From Ancistrus triradiatus (taxonomy: Eukaryota; Chordata; Actinopteri; Siluriformes; Loricariidae): 64,000 nucleotides of DNA. The notes under the pieces are model-generated. The model was given only the letters and a program-made list of their open reading frames with translations. It had not been told where the DNA came from and searched no databases. The position numbers and the translations under genes were made by a program. Every line of letters starts with the position of its first letter. The first letter of the stretch is position 1. Shown piece by piece: positions 1-12,550 of this stretch. The stretch covers positions 107,762-171,761 of the forward strand of contig JAJAGP010001650.1 of assembly GCA_025084515.1 (NCBI GenBank), given 5' to 3'.

Positions 1-315
1 AGATAAAAATAAGTATGCAAAATAAGATAGCTATGCTAGCTATGATGATGATTTTGCTAACAAATAAAGGATGCTTATTTTAAAAATTGTAGCTAAAATA
101 GTTTGGTCCTACATATTGAAACATATGTGGAAACCCCAAGAAGGAAGAATTAAGAAAGAAAAAAAAGAAAGAGCAGCAATATTGAAAGAAGTGCTCATGT
201 TTGTTTGGTAGGACGACTGTGAATTCAGTCAACTAAAGTTTTGTTCAAATAACAAAAAAGAAGAAAAAATCAAACAACATAATGGAAAAAGTAAGTAAGA
301 AAGAGAAAGACGAGA

Positions 316-1586
316 CACTTAGAAAGATGAGAGAGGTCTGTAATTTCCATCATAGGTACATTTCAAAATGAGGAAAAAAATCCAGGAAATCACATTGTAG
401 GATTTTTAAAGAATTTTATCGAAGGACACCAGGAAGAAAATTGTAGACCTGCACCAGGCTGGGAAGAGTGAATCTATAAGCAGGTCGGTGTGAATAAATC
501 AACTGTGGGTGCAATTGTAAGAAAATGGAAGACATACAAGACCATTGATAATCTCCCTCGATCTGGGGCTCCACGCAAGATCTCATCCCGTGGGGTCAAA
601 ATGGTCATGAGAACGATGAGCAAAAATCCCAGAACTACACGGAGGGACCTGATGAATGACCTGCAGAGAGCTGGGACCAAAGTAACAAAGGCTACCATCA
701 GTAACACACTACGCCGAGAGGGACTCAGATCCTGCAGTGCCAGGCGTGTCCCCCTGCTTAAGCCAGTACATGTCCAGGCCCGTCTGAAGTTTGCCAGAGA
801 GCATATGGATGCTCCAGAAGAGGATTGGGAGAATATCATGTGGTCAGATGAAACCAAAATAGAACTTTTTGGTAAAAACTCAACTCGCCGTGTTTATTCT
901 GAGTTGCACCACACCTACTGTGAAGCATGGGGGTGGAAACATCATACTTTGGGGCTGTTTTTCTGCAGAGGGGACAGGATGACTGATCCGTTTTAAGGGA
1001 AGAATGAACGGAGCCATGTATCGTGAGATTTTAAGCCAAAACCTCCTTCCATCAGTGAGAGCATTGAAGATGGAACGTGGCTGGAGCTTCCAGCATGACG
1101 ATGATCCCAAACACACCGCTTGGGCAACAAAGGAGTGGCTCCGTAAAAAGCATTTCAATGTCCTGGAGTGGCCTAGCCAGTCTCCAGACCTCAACCCCAT
1201 AGAAAATGTGTGGAGAGAGTTGAAAGTCCGTGTTGCCTCAAAACATCACTGCTCTAGAGGAGATCTGCATGGAGGAAAGGGCCAAAATACCAGCTACAGT
1301 GTGTGCCAACCTGGTGAAGACTTACAGGAAACGTTTGACCTCTGTCATTGCCAACAAAGGTTATGTTACAAAGTATTGAGTTGAACCGAATTTATTGACC
1401 AAATACCACCATAATTCTACAATTAAATTCTTTAAAAATCCTACAATGTGATTTCCTGGATGTTTTTCCTCATTTTGTCTCTCATAGTTGAAGTGTAGCT
1501 ATGATAAAAATTACAGACCTCTCTCATCTTTCTAAGTAGGAGAACTTGCACCACCAGTGGCTGACTAAATACTTTTTGCCCCACTG
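316..1586 (+). mobile_element. Tc1/mariner transposon, copy 1 (transposase broken by frameshift)
   Basis: The plus strand carries Tc1 transposase in two frames. 490-996 holds the helix-turn-helix part (VGAIVRKWKTY, GAPRKISSRG) and the first catalytic Asp in MWSDETKIELFG. 1004-1384 holds the second Asp in HDDDPKHTA and the Glu in SPDLNPIENVW, the DD34E layout of Tc1. The frame changes near 975-1003 and the true start is lost, so this is a dead copy. The right terminal repeat ends in CCCACTG at 1586 next to a TA; the left end lacks its outer bases. It lies in an NFAT intron in the sense direction. Copies at 21.05-24.63, 43.71-45.43 and 63.0-64.0 kb belong to the same subfamily. Confidence 0.9.
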
Positions 1587-1854
1587 TACAAGAAAGAATC
1601 AAACAGAAAAGAAAATACGAGAAGAGAAAAATAAGTGACAAAGTAAAAAACAATAAATGAAAGAACAATAAAGGAAAGAAAGACATCAGATTTAAGTTTG
1701 TTTCTAGATGATGTGTCACTTCTTGACCAGTGGGTCCAAAACTTTTTCTAATAGTCTGTATGAGCCTCTGTTGTTGTGACGTCTTAATGAGGTGGAGCTG
1801 TGATGTCGTTACGAGAGTTTTGTGATGTCATACTGAGCTGTTGTTCTGATGTAG

Positions 1855-2091
1855 ACGGGAAGCTGCAGTGGGAGGAGGAAGCTCATGTGGACCGTGAGAA
1901 AAGCACTGAGGTAACACACACACACACAGACACACAGACACACACACACGGTCAAACTCCCACATGGTCACATTAATAACACACACATAAATACCAACAA
2001 TGCGCAAATACACACGGTAAGACAGTAAATGTCACATACACACACACACACACTAATACACAAACACACCATATGATTAATGCATTATGTG

Positions 2092-2128
<37 letters not shown>

Positions 2129-2268
2129 GTCAGTGTGTGTTGTATGTGCGTGTGCCAGCCTACAGTGACCTGTGTGTGAATCAGCCGGTCTGTGTGTGTC
2201 TGTATGTGTCGAACGGCAAGCGCAAGAGGAGCAGCACACACTGCTTCAAATACCTCCCCAGTCAGTGT

Positions 2269-2313
<45 letters not shown>

Positions 2314-3830
2314 ACACACACACAAACACACTCACTCTTTGATCTTGTCTCTCAGTCCTATTTAAGGAGGAGGATCCTCTCTTATCTCGCCCCTCACTCT
2401 TGCCCCTGGATGGAGTGATGAACTTGTGCCCCCCTCACCCAGTGGAGTACTCCTACCCCACCCCAGGAGGGTTTCAGGATGACTTCTGCCCCCCGCCTGA
2501 GGAGGACAGGGGCGGACTGAACGAGTGTGACCCGTCCTTCCAGAATCTGGAGCTGGGCTTCACTGAGCTCTTACCCCCGCTGTACCCGTCCCACACCTGG
2601 TCTGAGTCCCCCTACCTCTCCTCCTCGCCCTCGCCCTCCCACTCCTCCTCCATCAGCCCCTATCCCAGCAGCCCCATCTCCACCTCCCCCCTGCCCCCTC
2701 CCCTCTTACCCCAATGCCCCCCCTCTTACCCCCAGGAGGGGCATCTGGGATTCAGCGGGGCACCCATGCAGCACATCACGCTGGACGAAGGTAAGACCTC
2801 TCTCCAAGCGAGCAGCAGGTTATCTTCAGCAGCTCATGAAAGCCTGACACAGCTCCTGAGCAGAGGTCGTGTGAACAAAGAAAAACAAACCAGAAAAAAA
2901 CGACAATAAAAAAGGCAAGACTGAAATAAAGATGAAATAAATATAACTAAAAACCAAAAAAAAGAAAGAAAGACAAAGGAGGAAACAATAACTAAAGGTG
3001 GTACGAAAGGAAGAACGTCAGAAAGAAAAAAGAAAGAAAAGAAAGAGACAATAAAATACTTGAAATGTTGAATGACATGCAGAAAGGATTTAAAAGTGAG
3101 CAGTGAAATACACAAAACATAAAGAAGCAAAGTAAGAAGAACAAAAATAAAGAGACAAAACTGAAAAGAAATAAAAAAGAGAAAAACAGAAAGACACAAA
3201 CACATAAGAACAATTAAAAGAAAATAGCAAGAAATTTAAATTAAAAATTTTAAAAAAGGACGAAAGGAAGAAAAACACACTGAAAGAAGTGAAGGAAGTG
3301 ACAACAACAGACAAAAGAAAGAAAGTCAAAGAGAAAAAATAAATGACAGAAAGAATCCATAAAATAAAAATATGTATTAAAAAGAAAGAAAGAGAAAGAC
3401 AAACAGAATGAAGGAAGCAAAGAAATACAAAGAAAAATATAATAAAAATAAGAGACAATAAAAATAAGTAAATAAATAAAAATACAGACAGAAGAGTAGA
3501 GAAAGACAGAAAAAAGAACAAAGGACAGAAAGCAAAAGAAGGAAAAAACGAAAGACTCTGAAAGAAAAGAAAAGAAGAAAGAAAGACGCAAACAAAAACA
3601 GAATAAAGAAAGATGTTTGGCCCTCTTGCTCTGCTGTTAGTTTTTAATATCGCTGGACTATTAACAGATATGGAGTATTTAAGTTTGTTCCTGCACTGTA
3701 ACAATACCAAAAATAACATCATTAAAGTTAAATATAATTATTAATTGAAATGTTTCGTCTTTTCTCGGCAGTAAATGAGTTTATCGGCGAGGACATCAGG
3801 ACGTTCCACACGGAAAGCAGACCTTCATAA
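1855..3830 (+). CDS. NFAT-family transcription factor, 3'-terminal four coding exons (partial gene)
   Basis: Exons read as 1855-1910, 2134-2260, 2356-2790 and 3772-3830 with GT-AG borders and matching phases; stop TAA at 3828-3830. Exons 1 and 2 encode the end of the Rel-homology/IPT region: a WEEEAHVDREKS stretch, then LYVRVPAY and the NFAT signature NGKRKRS. Exon 3 is a Pro/Ser-rich transactivation segment starting ILFKEED and ending HITLDE. The last exon gives VNEFIGEDI and a short tail, matching the conserved NFAT C-terminal (L)D(D/E)VNE motif. NFATc proteins are calcineurin-activated factors that move from cytoplasm to nucleus and bind DNA, often with AP-1. The IGxD form near the end leans towards NFATc3/c4 rather than c1/c2, but I cannot settle the paralogue. 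Upstream exons (phosphatase-binding and most of the Rel region) are outside the window. The C-terminal region is short for an NFATc. Confidence 0.85.
1917..2330. repeat. CA/TG microsatellites around NFAT exon 2134-2260
   Basis: CA-rich runs at about 1917-1950 and 2040-2053, a (TG)n run at about 2096-2128 directly before the exon acceptor, and a (CA)n run at about 2270-2330 just after the exon donor. The last two are reverse complements of each other on the transcribed strand. Confidence 0.9.
2870..3615. repeat. Purine-rich low-complexity block in the last NFAT intron
   Basis: About 740 bases dominated by AAAG/GAAA-type runs on the plus strand. The long open frames on the other strand (Phe/Leu/Ser-rich) are composition artefacts, not genes. 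Confidence 0.85.
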
Positions 3831-3991
3831 GAATGTTTCGCTGATCATACGTGTATTACCCATGTTTCTTTTATTTTTTACTCATATCTATCTTATATTG
3901 CTCATTACGCCATGAGGAGCTGATCGTTAAGCTCATTTCATATCTGATTTAATACTTGAATGGGAGTTACTTTTTTAAAAACCTCTTTCCA

Positions 3992-4008
3992 AATAAATTA
4001 TCAATAAA
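3992..4008 (+). terminator. Two candidate polyadenylation signals of the NFAT gene
   Basis: AATAAA occurs at 3992-3997 and again at 4003-4008, about 165-180 bases after the NFAT stop codon. The stretch 3831-4020 would then be a short 3' UTR. Two signals 11 bases apart suggest closely spaced alternative ends. Confidence 0.55.
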
Positions 4009-4138
4009 TTGAAATCTGTGCCTCCTCTCATTATTTACTGATGAAGACATGACCCAGCAGAAGATTCACGTTGACAAGACAGAAAGACTCATAAATACAT
4101 ACAAGAAAGAAAATCAAACATCCAAGAAAATATAATAT

Positions 4139-4146
<8 letters not shown>

Positions 4147-4223
<77 letters not shown>
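4147..4223. repeat. (GT)n microsatellite
   Basis: About 38 uninterrupted GT units just beyond the end of the NFAT gene. Confidence 0.95.
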
Positions 4224-4225
<2 letters not shown>

Positions 4226-5700
4226 AAGTCATACATTTAAAAAACTAAAAGACAAAAAAAACTTTTTATTTGCGCAGTCCAGCTGCAGATTTTGTGTGCC
4301 AGTTCGCCACCAGGGGGCACCGTTGCTTAGAGTTTAGAACCTGCTGTGTTTTTGGGTTTCTGAAACACTTTTTTTAAATCCAACGCCAACTAATACGATG
4401 TGAAATGGTTTCTTGCTGATTTCCTGAAGCAGTACATCCCTCTCACTGTTGTTCATTTTTTAATTATTTAATTATATTTAATAATAGAATTATGTTATTT
4501 ATGATAAGTTAATGAAGCTCTATAAATACTGATGAATTTGAAGAACAGTATTTTAAACATTTAGAAATACTGTTATTTTTTATAGTATTTTTAATGTGAT
4601 TTTTGCCGTGTGAAGGTGCATTTGATTCAGAATTAGCATCCGAGGTTTCATGCTTTCGGATTTTTTTTAAACAGATTTCTTTATTTGCTTAAAAAATTAA
4701 TGATGTGAAAATTTTACTCAAAAACCAAATATATTTGCATATATCAGAATATATCAGAAGATATCAGAATGAGCATTTAGGAATTTTTCAAATTCATTCA
4801 TTCATCCATTCAACCTTTCATCAACATCTTCATTCATTCATTCATTCATTTGTTTATTTATTTATTTTTCTCAGGAAAGTGAGAACAGGGAACTGGGAGC
4901 TTAATTAATTAATTGACTTAGTTATTTAATACAATGTAATATTTAGTATTTTACATTTCTTTTCAATATATTATTTAACTAAATAATTTTGCATTTATAT
5001 AGTCCATTTTATTTTCATAATTGTTTTAATTTACAAATTAATGTCATTTTTGTGATTTTATTTATTTGTGTACGATAGTATTGTGTTATTAATACGTTTT
5101 TATATTTTGACATTATTTTTAATTTATTAATATATTCATTTTTTATTAATTATTTATTTAGTATATTGTATTAAAATATATATTTAAAAAACATTTTTAT
5201 TAAGTAATTTAAATATGTATTTATGCATTTATTAATGTAATACAATTCATGTTTTTTTAATATATTTTTCAATAATTAATATTTAATTAAATCCTTTATT
5301 CATTCATTTATTTAGAAAAACGTAAATGAATTTAAGTCAGAAGCACAATTCTATAAAGTCCAATTTTCATTTATGTTTGTGTAATTAATTGGTTCTTTTT
5401 TCAGTCAAGGACCTTTAAGAACAAGTTATTACTGAATTATTTATTGTAACAAAAATACAATACAGAATCTTCAAAAATAGCAAATAAGCTCCACGCGGAT
5501 CCTTGTGGCTTTTTATTAAACCTTCAGTTCCCACAATGCACCAGTGTGAGAGTGATGACATTGTCAGATGGGTGTGTACCAGCCCGCGCCAGGCGCACAC
5601 TCAGCGCAACACAACGTACTTGTGTTTGATTGTGATCCAGCTTACAGAGGCTCTACAGCTGAGATTTACACACACACATCATTATCACTGCGCACACCAT
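4224..5700. other. AT-rich intergenic DNA, no gene seen
   Basis: Very AT-rich sequence with short ATTT/ATTC runs (for example 4795-4865). No splice-consistent coding segment or conserved protein motif was found on either strand. Confidence 0.6.
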
Positions 5701-8390
5701 TAGCATCAGCATGAACGTTAGTCAGGTAATAATACTACTGATAGCATCCGGCTAAGTTCATAAAGCAGAATATATTCAGTACAGTGAAGAATAACAGGGA
5801 TAAGTATCGGTAAAACCACTATACACATCAATGGATTCATTTAATCACGTAGCTGATATGCTAAGTTGACTATTAGGTAACCCTAAGCAACATTCACGAT
5901 ATGCCAGAGTGGAAACGCAATCCTTTATCGAACATCCCAGCTAACAAGGTTAGCCTAGCATAGGGTCTCGTATCAGTTTCCCCAAGTGAATGTTTGAGGA
6001 ACATTTGGTTGTTAGAACATTCAGTTTCTATTTTGTACATTTTCCCAGTTATTTAAAGTATTTCCATGTTAAGTGTATATAGTTTTTGCATAACTCATAA
6101 ACGTTACGTCATGTTATTAGAACGTTGCTGCCGAGAGCAGAATTTCATCACATGACCACGTTTATTCATCAACATATATCTGAGATTAAACTATTTTATT
6201 TATAAAATTTCACTTATACTCTGCTTAAAATTTCACTTACACTCTTAACTAACACACAAAGTTATCTTGGTAGCATTCTAGAGACTTAATGAACATGCTA
6301 ATTTGGCAAAAAAATGTAACTGGAACTGTTTGGAGTAAATGAAGATTTCTGAACATCCTGGCTAGCAATTTTACATTAGCATAGGCTTTCTCAATATTAA
6401 CATTTTTGGACGTCAATCTGTCCAAGTAGTCCGGATTTTCTAAGAAAGTTCTGTTTATATATGTATTTCTTACGTACTAAAACGTTTCAAGATTTCGATC
6501 AGTTTTAGTCAGATTGTAACATGTCAGTAACGCCTGACATCGCTATCTGGTTTAGGATTAGCATAGTAATGTAACAAAAACATATTTGACCCTTTGAACA
6601 CTTTAAGCTACAATTCTTTAAGGCTGTACAGCTGCACTGAGAAATAAGTACTTTTTCATTTTAGTCAAGTAACTTACATGTGAATTTAGCAAGTTAGCTA
6701 GAAATCACTAAGACTAGTGGTACATCAAACTCTAAACCTAAGTTCATCTGAATACTTCATGACCTTTTCATCCCAGCTAATGATTTTAGCTTCAAACTTT
6801 TATATAATATGCGTTTTTGTAGATGTGCTATGCAAATTATCGTTCGTACGTCACATGATCAGAATGTTGTCGCAAACGTAATGCTAATTTTGTGATGTTA
6901 GGTAGCTTTATATCTACATCACATATTTGGTACTAGCAGGTTTTATTTGCAATTTATTTCATTTTTTGCCTAACTTACTAAGTTAGCTTGCTAGCATCAT
7001 ATGCTAATATTCTAACATGCTTCTAGCTTATAAGTTGAACGTACCAAATATTTCAGATCAGCATAAGTTGACATTTTAGGAACTTTGGGTACAAATAAGG
7101 CTTCCTGTCAAGTGCTAAAAATACTGTTCTTTGTAACTCATTATTATTAGCATTGTCAGAAAACTGAAATGAACAGCACCGTTAGCTACTGATCTGATCT
7201 TTGTTTGTCACCGTTAATTGTTTAACATTTAGTTTGTCTAACAATTACTCAAAAAAAGAGTTCACAATTTAATCATATGACCAATTAATAAAAAATTGAG
7301 ACTAAACAATTGTATATGCAAATACTTCTACTAATTCTGCTTAGCTAACATACTAAGTTACATTAGTCAGTGGAAACCTTTATTTAATAAAGCTAGTAAA
7401 GTGCTGCTATTTTTTAAATCTGACCAGAGAGCAGAGAACTTTGTAAACAAAAGATTTTAGACTAAACAATTTTATACTTCAATACTACAAACAGCTCTGA
7501 GGAAGAAATAAATGTACTTAAAATTGTTAAAAAAAAAAGGTCTGCTCTATCATGCTAAGTTGGCTAGTTAGCAGTTAGGATATTGCAGAAAATACAAGCA
7601 ATATGTCAAAATAAAAGTCTTTTCATGTTAGCTGCAAACGAAACCTTTAAGAGTCAGTTAGCTATCTTGCTAAGTCTAGTTCAATTCCAGGAGTTCGCCA
7701 TACACAATTTTAGCTACAAATTAATCATGCACTCATTTTGCAACATGCTAAGTTAGCTAGATTTAGCTTTTAGTTATCTGAACGACAATCCGACTTGTAT
7801 CTTCATCACGGTTTATGAATTCATTAACATGCAGAGAATTAGCACACACCTTACAGTCGCATTTCATACTATACAAATCAACCTGCACATTCTAAACCTA
7901 ACATCTTGTACTTCTTTGGTATATAGAGATTGCTAAAATGTGAGCAAACACAACAATATGAAGCACTAAAGATTAAAAAAGGTATAACACTTTTTGTGGT
8001 TATAGAAATCAGTAAACGAATAAAAAATGTTCTGCTAAAAAAGCAAAGACCAGCATATGTTTAGATGTTAGCATTCTGGTCATTTAGCATGACTGTAAGA
8101 GTTCCAGATGTTCTATATTAGTTTCCGCCAGTTAGTGCTGGTCAGGTGATGGTTAGCTGTTGACCTCGAATGCTGCTGATGGTCCTGGTGTTAAAGCTAG
8201 CATATCAGTGTCCTAAACACAAAATATGCTGGTCTTTCCTGTTTACAGCAGGGTAGCAAACATGCAGTAGCTGTGCAGCTTTAACACAAAGTACCACAGA
8301 TGCTATACTAGTTAGATAACTTTTGCTTCAGTGTATTTTGTTGACTTCCCCTAAGGACCGTGTACTAACTGCACACGCTAATATTTACAA
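5700..8390. repeat. GCTAGC/TTAGC-rich intergenic block
   Basis: About 2.7 kb in which GCTAG, TTAGC and AGCTAG words recur every few dozen bases with no fixed period and no open frame of note. Similar sequence reappears at about 49250-50050 inside a myosin intron. The origin is unclear: decayed repeats or simple-sequence drift. Confidence 0.5.
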
Positions 8391-8394
8391 ACCG

Positions 8395-9610
8395 AATCTC
8401 TCTCTGCCTCGGTATAGCATCGCACTGACTTGCTAGCGTGTTAGCTAGCTGTCTTTCTACCCAGTCTTCATTTCTGCTGATGACTGCTTGTCATTAATAA
8501 TTAATAAAACGATGTTTAGGCTTTTAATACTACTTATATAACTAGCTAGCATGAGACATATGTTTTGCTGTGATAACTATGTAGATTTTGCTAGCTAGTG
8601 TTTCAGTTAGCTGGTTTGCCTCATAGTTATAATTTCTGTTGATGTCTGGTTGTGTATTTTAGGCAAGAAAGCATTAGTAAATCTTTTGTAAAGAGCTAGC
8701 TTTGTTTTGCTAGGTGGTAGCTAGCTGTTAGCATGTTTATTTCTGTTGGTGCTTGGTTTGTGTTAAGCAAGACAAATTTAATAAATCCTTATTACGGGTT
8801 TAGTATTACTAATATAAGCATAGCTAGCTGCATTGGTGTGATACCTAGTGTTACCTAACAACATAGCTTCTGCAAACTAGCACAGTAACTAGCTGCTGCT
8901 TTACTAGTCTTCATTTCTGATGTTGAGCAAGCAAACAGGGTTATTATTTATTTGGGTGATAATTTTATTGTGATATCTGTGTTGATTTACTAGCGAGATA
9001 ACTAGCTGATTTGATATCACGCTAGCATGGAGGGTTTTGGGAATACGTGCAATCCTAGGTAATTTTGTAATACAGCAAATATGAAAGGTAAGTCTTGGTG
9101 ACGCTGGTCTTTTCCTGTCAAATTTTGCAAGAAACGTTAAGTCTGTGTTTGACTAAACAGTCTGTCATTCATTTCTGTTGATGTGTGGTTGTGTGTTTTA
9201 GGCAAGAAAGAATTAATAAATAGTTTTTACAGTTTCAGTATTACTACTATAAAGAGCTAGCTTTGTTTTTAGCTGATCACCAGCTGATTGGGTGTAAAGC
9301 ATTGTTTATTTCTGTTGGTTTGTTCTAAGCAAGACAACTTTCTGAAAACCTTATTATGGGTTTAGTCTTACTACTATAAACATAATTAGCTGCATTGCTG
9401 TGATGACCACAAAGCTTTTGCAAACTAGCACGACAATTAGCTGGTTTCTTACTAGTCTTCATTTTTGTCGATCCTGAGCAAACAAACAGGGTTATTATTT
9501 ATTTGGGTGATTATTTTATCAGGAAGGGTTTTTTTTATACTTAGATGGCTAGGTAATTCAGTAATACAGCAAATATGAAACTAAGTTTTTGGTGATGCGA
9601 TGTTACCAAA
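8395..9610 (+). repeat. Degenerate tandem duplication, unit about 540 bases
   Basis: The order of landmarks TTTCTGTTGATGTGTGG, TTTTAGGCAAGAAAG, GAGCTAGCTTTGTTTT, TTTCTGTTGG, GCAAACTAGCAC, AACAGGGTTATTATTTATTT and AATACAGCAAATATGAAA occurs once in about 8629-9090 and again in about 9170-9590. A third, weaker copy precedes it at about 8400-8625. No coding capacity. Confidence 0.75.
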
Positions 9611-9731
9611 ATCGTGTTTTTCAGTCATTCATTTCCCAGTCCAAGTTCCTAGCATGACCACCAGGGGAAGTCAACAAGTTTACACTGGAAATTATAACAA
9701 TACACGCCATCCTTTGTTCTTCGCTCGATTA

Positions 9732-10613
9732 TTAAGCACTAACGAATATTAGCCTTGCTGAGTAAATCAGGTCGGCGAGGTACAGCAGGAAGTTTAGCGC
9801 CGTGAGCACGGCAATTGCTAGCAACCTATCCCACGGACAAAGTCCCATCCTGGAGCCACAGTCGTTTGGCCGGTGGCTTTGCCCTCCGTGCTTATTATCA
9901 AACTTGTAGATGGGCCAGATGATGGTAGCTGAGAGGTACATCCCCACAGCGATCAGTGCGTACGTGGACAGGAACCGCGGGAAGGAAACGGGAAGCAGTC
10001 CAGTCCATTCGGCTATGCACATAATGATGATTGTTGCAGACACGATGAAGCAGATGCAGTAGACCGACAGGCACCACTTGGTGGCAGCATTCTGGTTGTA
10101 GGACACGGGATCGCTGATGAAGACGAAGATTATACAGGCGATGAAGGTCTCGCAGACCTTTAAGATGCCTGGTGCCGTAGCCATGTAGCCGGAGACCTCA
10201 CCTGGGCGCGCCTTGCTCATGCTAACCTCACTGAAGTAAGCCAACGTGGCAAGGCAGGAGAAGACGGTCGACACGATGCGGCAGTTCTTCACTTCTTCGC
10301 GGCCATAGTAGTTTTTCAGGAAGAACAGGGGGAAGATGATGGAGGCGGAGAGGCACAGCAGCGCAGCATAACAAGCAAAGGTGATGGGGAAGTTCTTCCA
10401 GGAGACAGGGGCGCGGGACTGCAGGCCACAGATCTCCACCAGGACGATGAGGAGCGTCCCGGCAAAGCTGAAGCTCCAGCAGAAGATGCACCAGTCACCG
10501 GTGCCGTGGGTCAGCATCGCGCCGTACAGCGCCACGCTAAACGCCACGCAAGAGAACACCAAGGCTGCGATGCGAGTCCACATCAGTGGAGATGAGCGGA
10601 AAACCACCGGCAT
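9732..10613 (-). CDS. myadm: MYADM (myeloid-associated differentiation marker), complete single coding exon
   Basis: A 293-residue protein with about eight hydrophobic segments, fitting two MARVEL domains of four spans each. It shares long characteristic stretches with vertebrate MYADM: VEICGLQSRAPVSWKNFPIT, ACYAALLCLSASII, ARPGEVSGYMATAPG, ACIIFVFISDP, and a C-terminal WDRLLAIAVLTALNF / LADLIYSA region. MYADM proteins sit in cholesterol-rich plasma-membrane domains and are linked to Rac1 targeting, membrane organisation and barrier function. The ATG at 10613 opens the family-typical MPV start. On the minus strand a pyrimidine tract and CGCAG end at 10656, so the exon probably begins at 10655 with about 40 bases of 5' UTR. 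Vertebrate MYADM also has its whole coding region in one exon. The start lacks the Thr/Ser-rich extension of the mammalian protein. It could be one of several fish paralogues. Confidence 0.9.
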   Translation of the reverse strand: MPVVFRSSPLMWTRIAALVFSCVAFSVALYGAMLTHGTGDWCIFCWSFSFAGTLLIVLVEICGLQSRAPVSWKNFPITFACYAALLCLSASIIFPLFFLKNYYGREEVKNCRIVSTVFSCLATLAYFSEVSMSKARPGEVSGYMATAPGILKVCETFIACIIFVFISDPVSYNQNAATKWCLSVYCICFIVSATIIIMCIAEWTGLLPVSFPRFLSTYALIAVGMYLSATIIWPIYKFDNKHGGQSHRPNDCGSRMGLCPWDRLLAIAVLTALNFLLYLADLIYSARLIFVSA

Positions 10614-10655
10614 GATGATGAGCTTCAGATACCACCAAGTGGGGCTTCAGGGTTA

Positions 10656-11640
10656 CTGCGGGCAGAACGAGAGAAAACTATTTATTAATCAGGGGAGGGT
10701 TACGTGCCAAACAGCGTCAGACAGGGGTGCCAAATTTTTTATATGAACGTGCATGTTTTTTCTTTAACAGCTTTCAAAATTTAATTCTGAAATTTTACAG
10801 TGGTGCAACTACACAATAAAAATAAATATTATACAAACACTGGACATTTATTTTTGTACTTAATTATTGAGTAAATAAAGCAAGAAATTGTTTTATCAAG
10901 AGACAAAAAACTGTTTTTGCTATTAAAGCTTTTTTGTAACCGCAAGTATCTTATTTATATTAATTTTGGTCACTTGGTTTTACCAAATGAATTTGGTGAA
11001 ATTTACCTCTAGTGGTTATCTGGTGAACTACAACAACCATGGATGTTTCTTTCTGTATTTCATTACTGACAACAAAAAAGCTAGAAAAAAGCATTGTAAA
11101 TAGCTGAACTTTTTTGTAACTGTGATATTTATATTTTATCACTTGTAAAATTGTATAAGTTGATTAAATCTTAAAGGTGCACTTGGTGGGATTCACCTCT
11201 AGTGGTTATCAGGTGAATTACAACAAATACTGGAACGGTTTTTTACTGCTCACACACCATCACTTAATTTATTGTTGTGGAAGGTCTGTTGGACTTGTCA
11301 CTGAATCACAAAGATTACTCGGGGTCTTCATTATAATACTACACTCTTTTCCATAAAAAATAATCAAATTAAAGTCCTCCGTTTGAAAGTTGTGCCAAAT
11401 GATGATGATATCTCAGTGTGTATTCACCACATAATAATAATTATTGTAGGCTACTTTGTGTTTTTTTTTTTTCTTTACCTTTTCCAGCTTTTTTATTTTA
11501 TAGGACCGAAACAAAATTCAAACCAAAATATGGTCATGTTCCAAAACATAATTCTTTATTGCTTATCATCCAGCCTGTTTAGTGACATTCATATTTTAAC
11601 TGTATATATTTTTTCAATATCTTAACTATTAAAAAGTACT
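10656..11640. other. Intergenic or myadm intron DNA, no feature recognised
   Basis: AT-rich unique-looking sequence. The phrase CACCTCTAGTGGTTATC with a following GGTGAA.TACAACAA recurs at about 11005 and 11193, so there is a weak duplication of about 190 bases. No coding evidence. Confidence 0.5.
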
Positions 11641-11754
11641 GTGATTTGGGACAGAGTCTGCATTTGTTTTCGAGTATTTAAAGCTCTGTGTGTTTGGATT
11701 TGCAGAACAAACAACAGCTGCATTAAATCTGCACTTTCCCCACGAGACTCGTGA

Positions 11755-12550
11755 ACTTTCTTACAACTGCATTGCTCTCACTGTGGACGTGCCTCAAACC
11801 ACACATCCTCTTCGTTGTATAGTGCATGTCGACTTTAATCCACTGTGAGTGTGTTCCAAGAAAACACGCTCACTAATCACCATATCGGTAGCTGTGGGCT
11901 TGTCCCAAACTACACATCCTCTTCACTATGTAGTGCACATAAACACCAAGCAAAAAATGTACTGTGAATTTTCATTACTTGACAGTTTTAATGTGAACTT
12001 TCACAGTTTGACCATGAAATTCACAGTTCTACTATAAATTGTTGCGGGTAATTTGGCCACTTCATGGTTCTACTGTGAAATGTCAAAGTACAACTGTAAA
12101 CTTGATGGACTATGAACTGACTATGAATTATTTCACAGTTTCACCAGAATTTTGGTGGTAATTTGGCCACTTCATGGTTCTACTGTCTAATTTCACAGTA
12201 CATTTTTTCCTGGGCACCATCGTTAATTCGAAGTGGGAGCGTTCCAAACCACACCCTATTCACTATTATGTGAGTGGTAACCCTCTGCAGGCGTGTCCCA
12301 AATCACTTTCTTTATTATGTGTTTATTTAGGTGTTTAACTAGCTAAAAAAGCCCATTGGGATTAAAAAACACTGCCACGTCGGCGATATTACTTCAGTGA
12401 GCATTCATAAGAATTGTAATCTGCTATATGGGTGTGTCCCAAATCTATTCTCTATATAGTGCACCGTTAATGGTGTTCACCTTATTTTTTCATGCACTTT
12501 TTAGTGATATTGGTACGTGATTTGAGATGTCCACAGTTACGGCGCTCTGC
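11755..12550. repeat. Diverged copies of a GTGTCCCAAA-CACAC-TAGTGCACATAA repeat
   Basis: The motif series (GTGGGCxTGTCCCAAACxACACATCCTCTTCACTATGTAGTGCACATAAACAC, with variants) appears at about 11780, 11830, 11895, 12240, 12290 and 12435. The same unit forms the intronic minisatellite at 55.8-56.6 kb and occurs at 55.2-55.4 kb. Confidence 0.6.
11948..12218. mobile_element. Small palindromic element (MITE-like)
   Basis: AAAAAATGTACTGTGAA near 11950 is mirrored by TTTCACAGTACATTTTTT near 12200. Between them, ATTTGGCCACTTCATGG occurs twice, 108 bases apart (about 12052 and 12160), with several GTGAA/TTCAC words. Inverted ends with internal duplication and no coding capacity fit a non-autonomous DNA element. 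Confidence 0.5.

Noticed and set aside
3090..3722. 210-residue minus-strand open frame rich in Phe, Leu and Ser
   Set aside because: It lies in the purine-rich NFAT intron; length comes from absence of stop codons in TTTCTTT-type sequence, with no motif or splice support.
10381..10746. 121-residue plus-strand open frame over myadm
   Set aside because: Antisense shadow of the MYADM coding exon.
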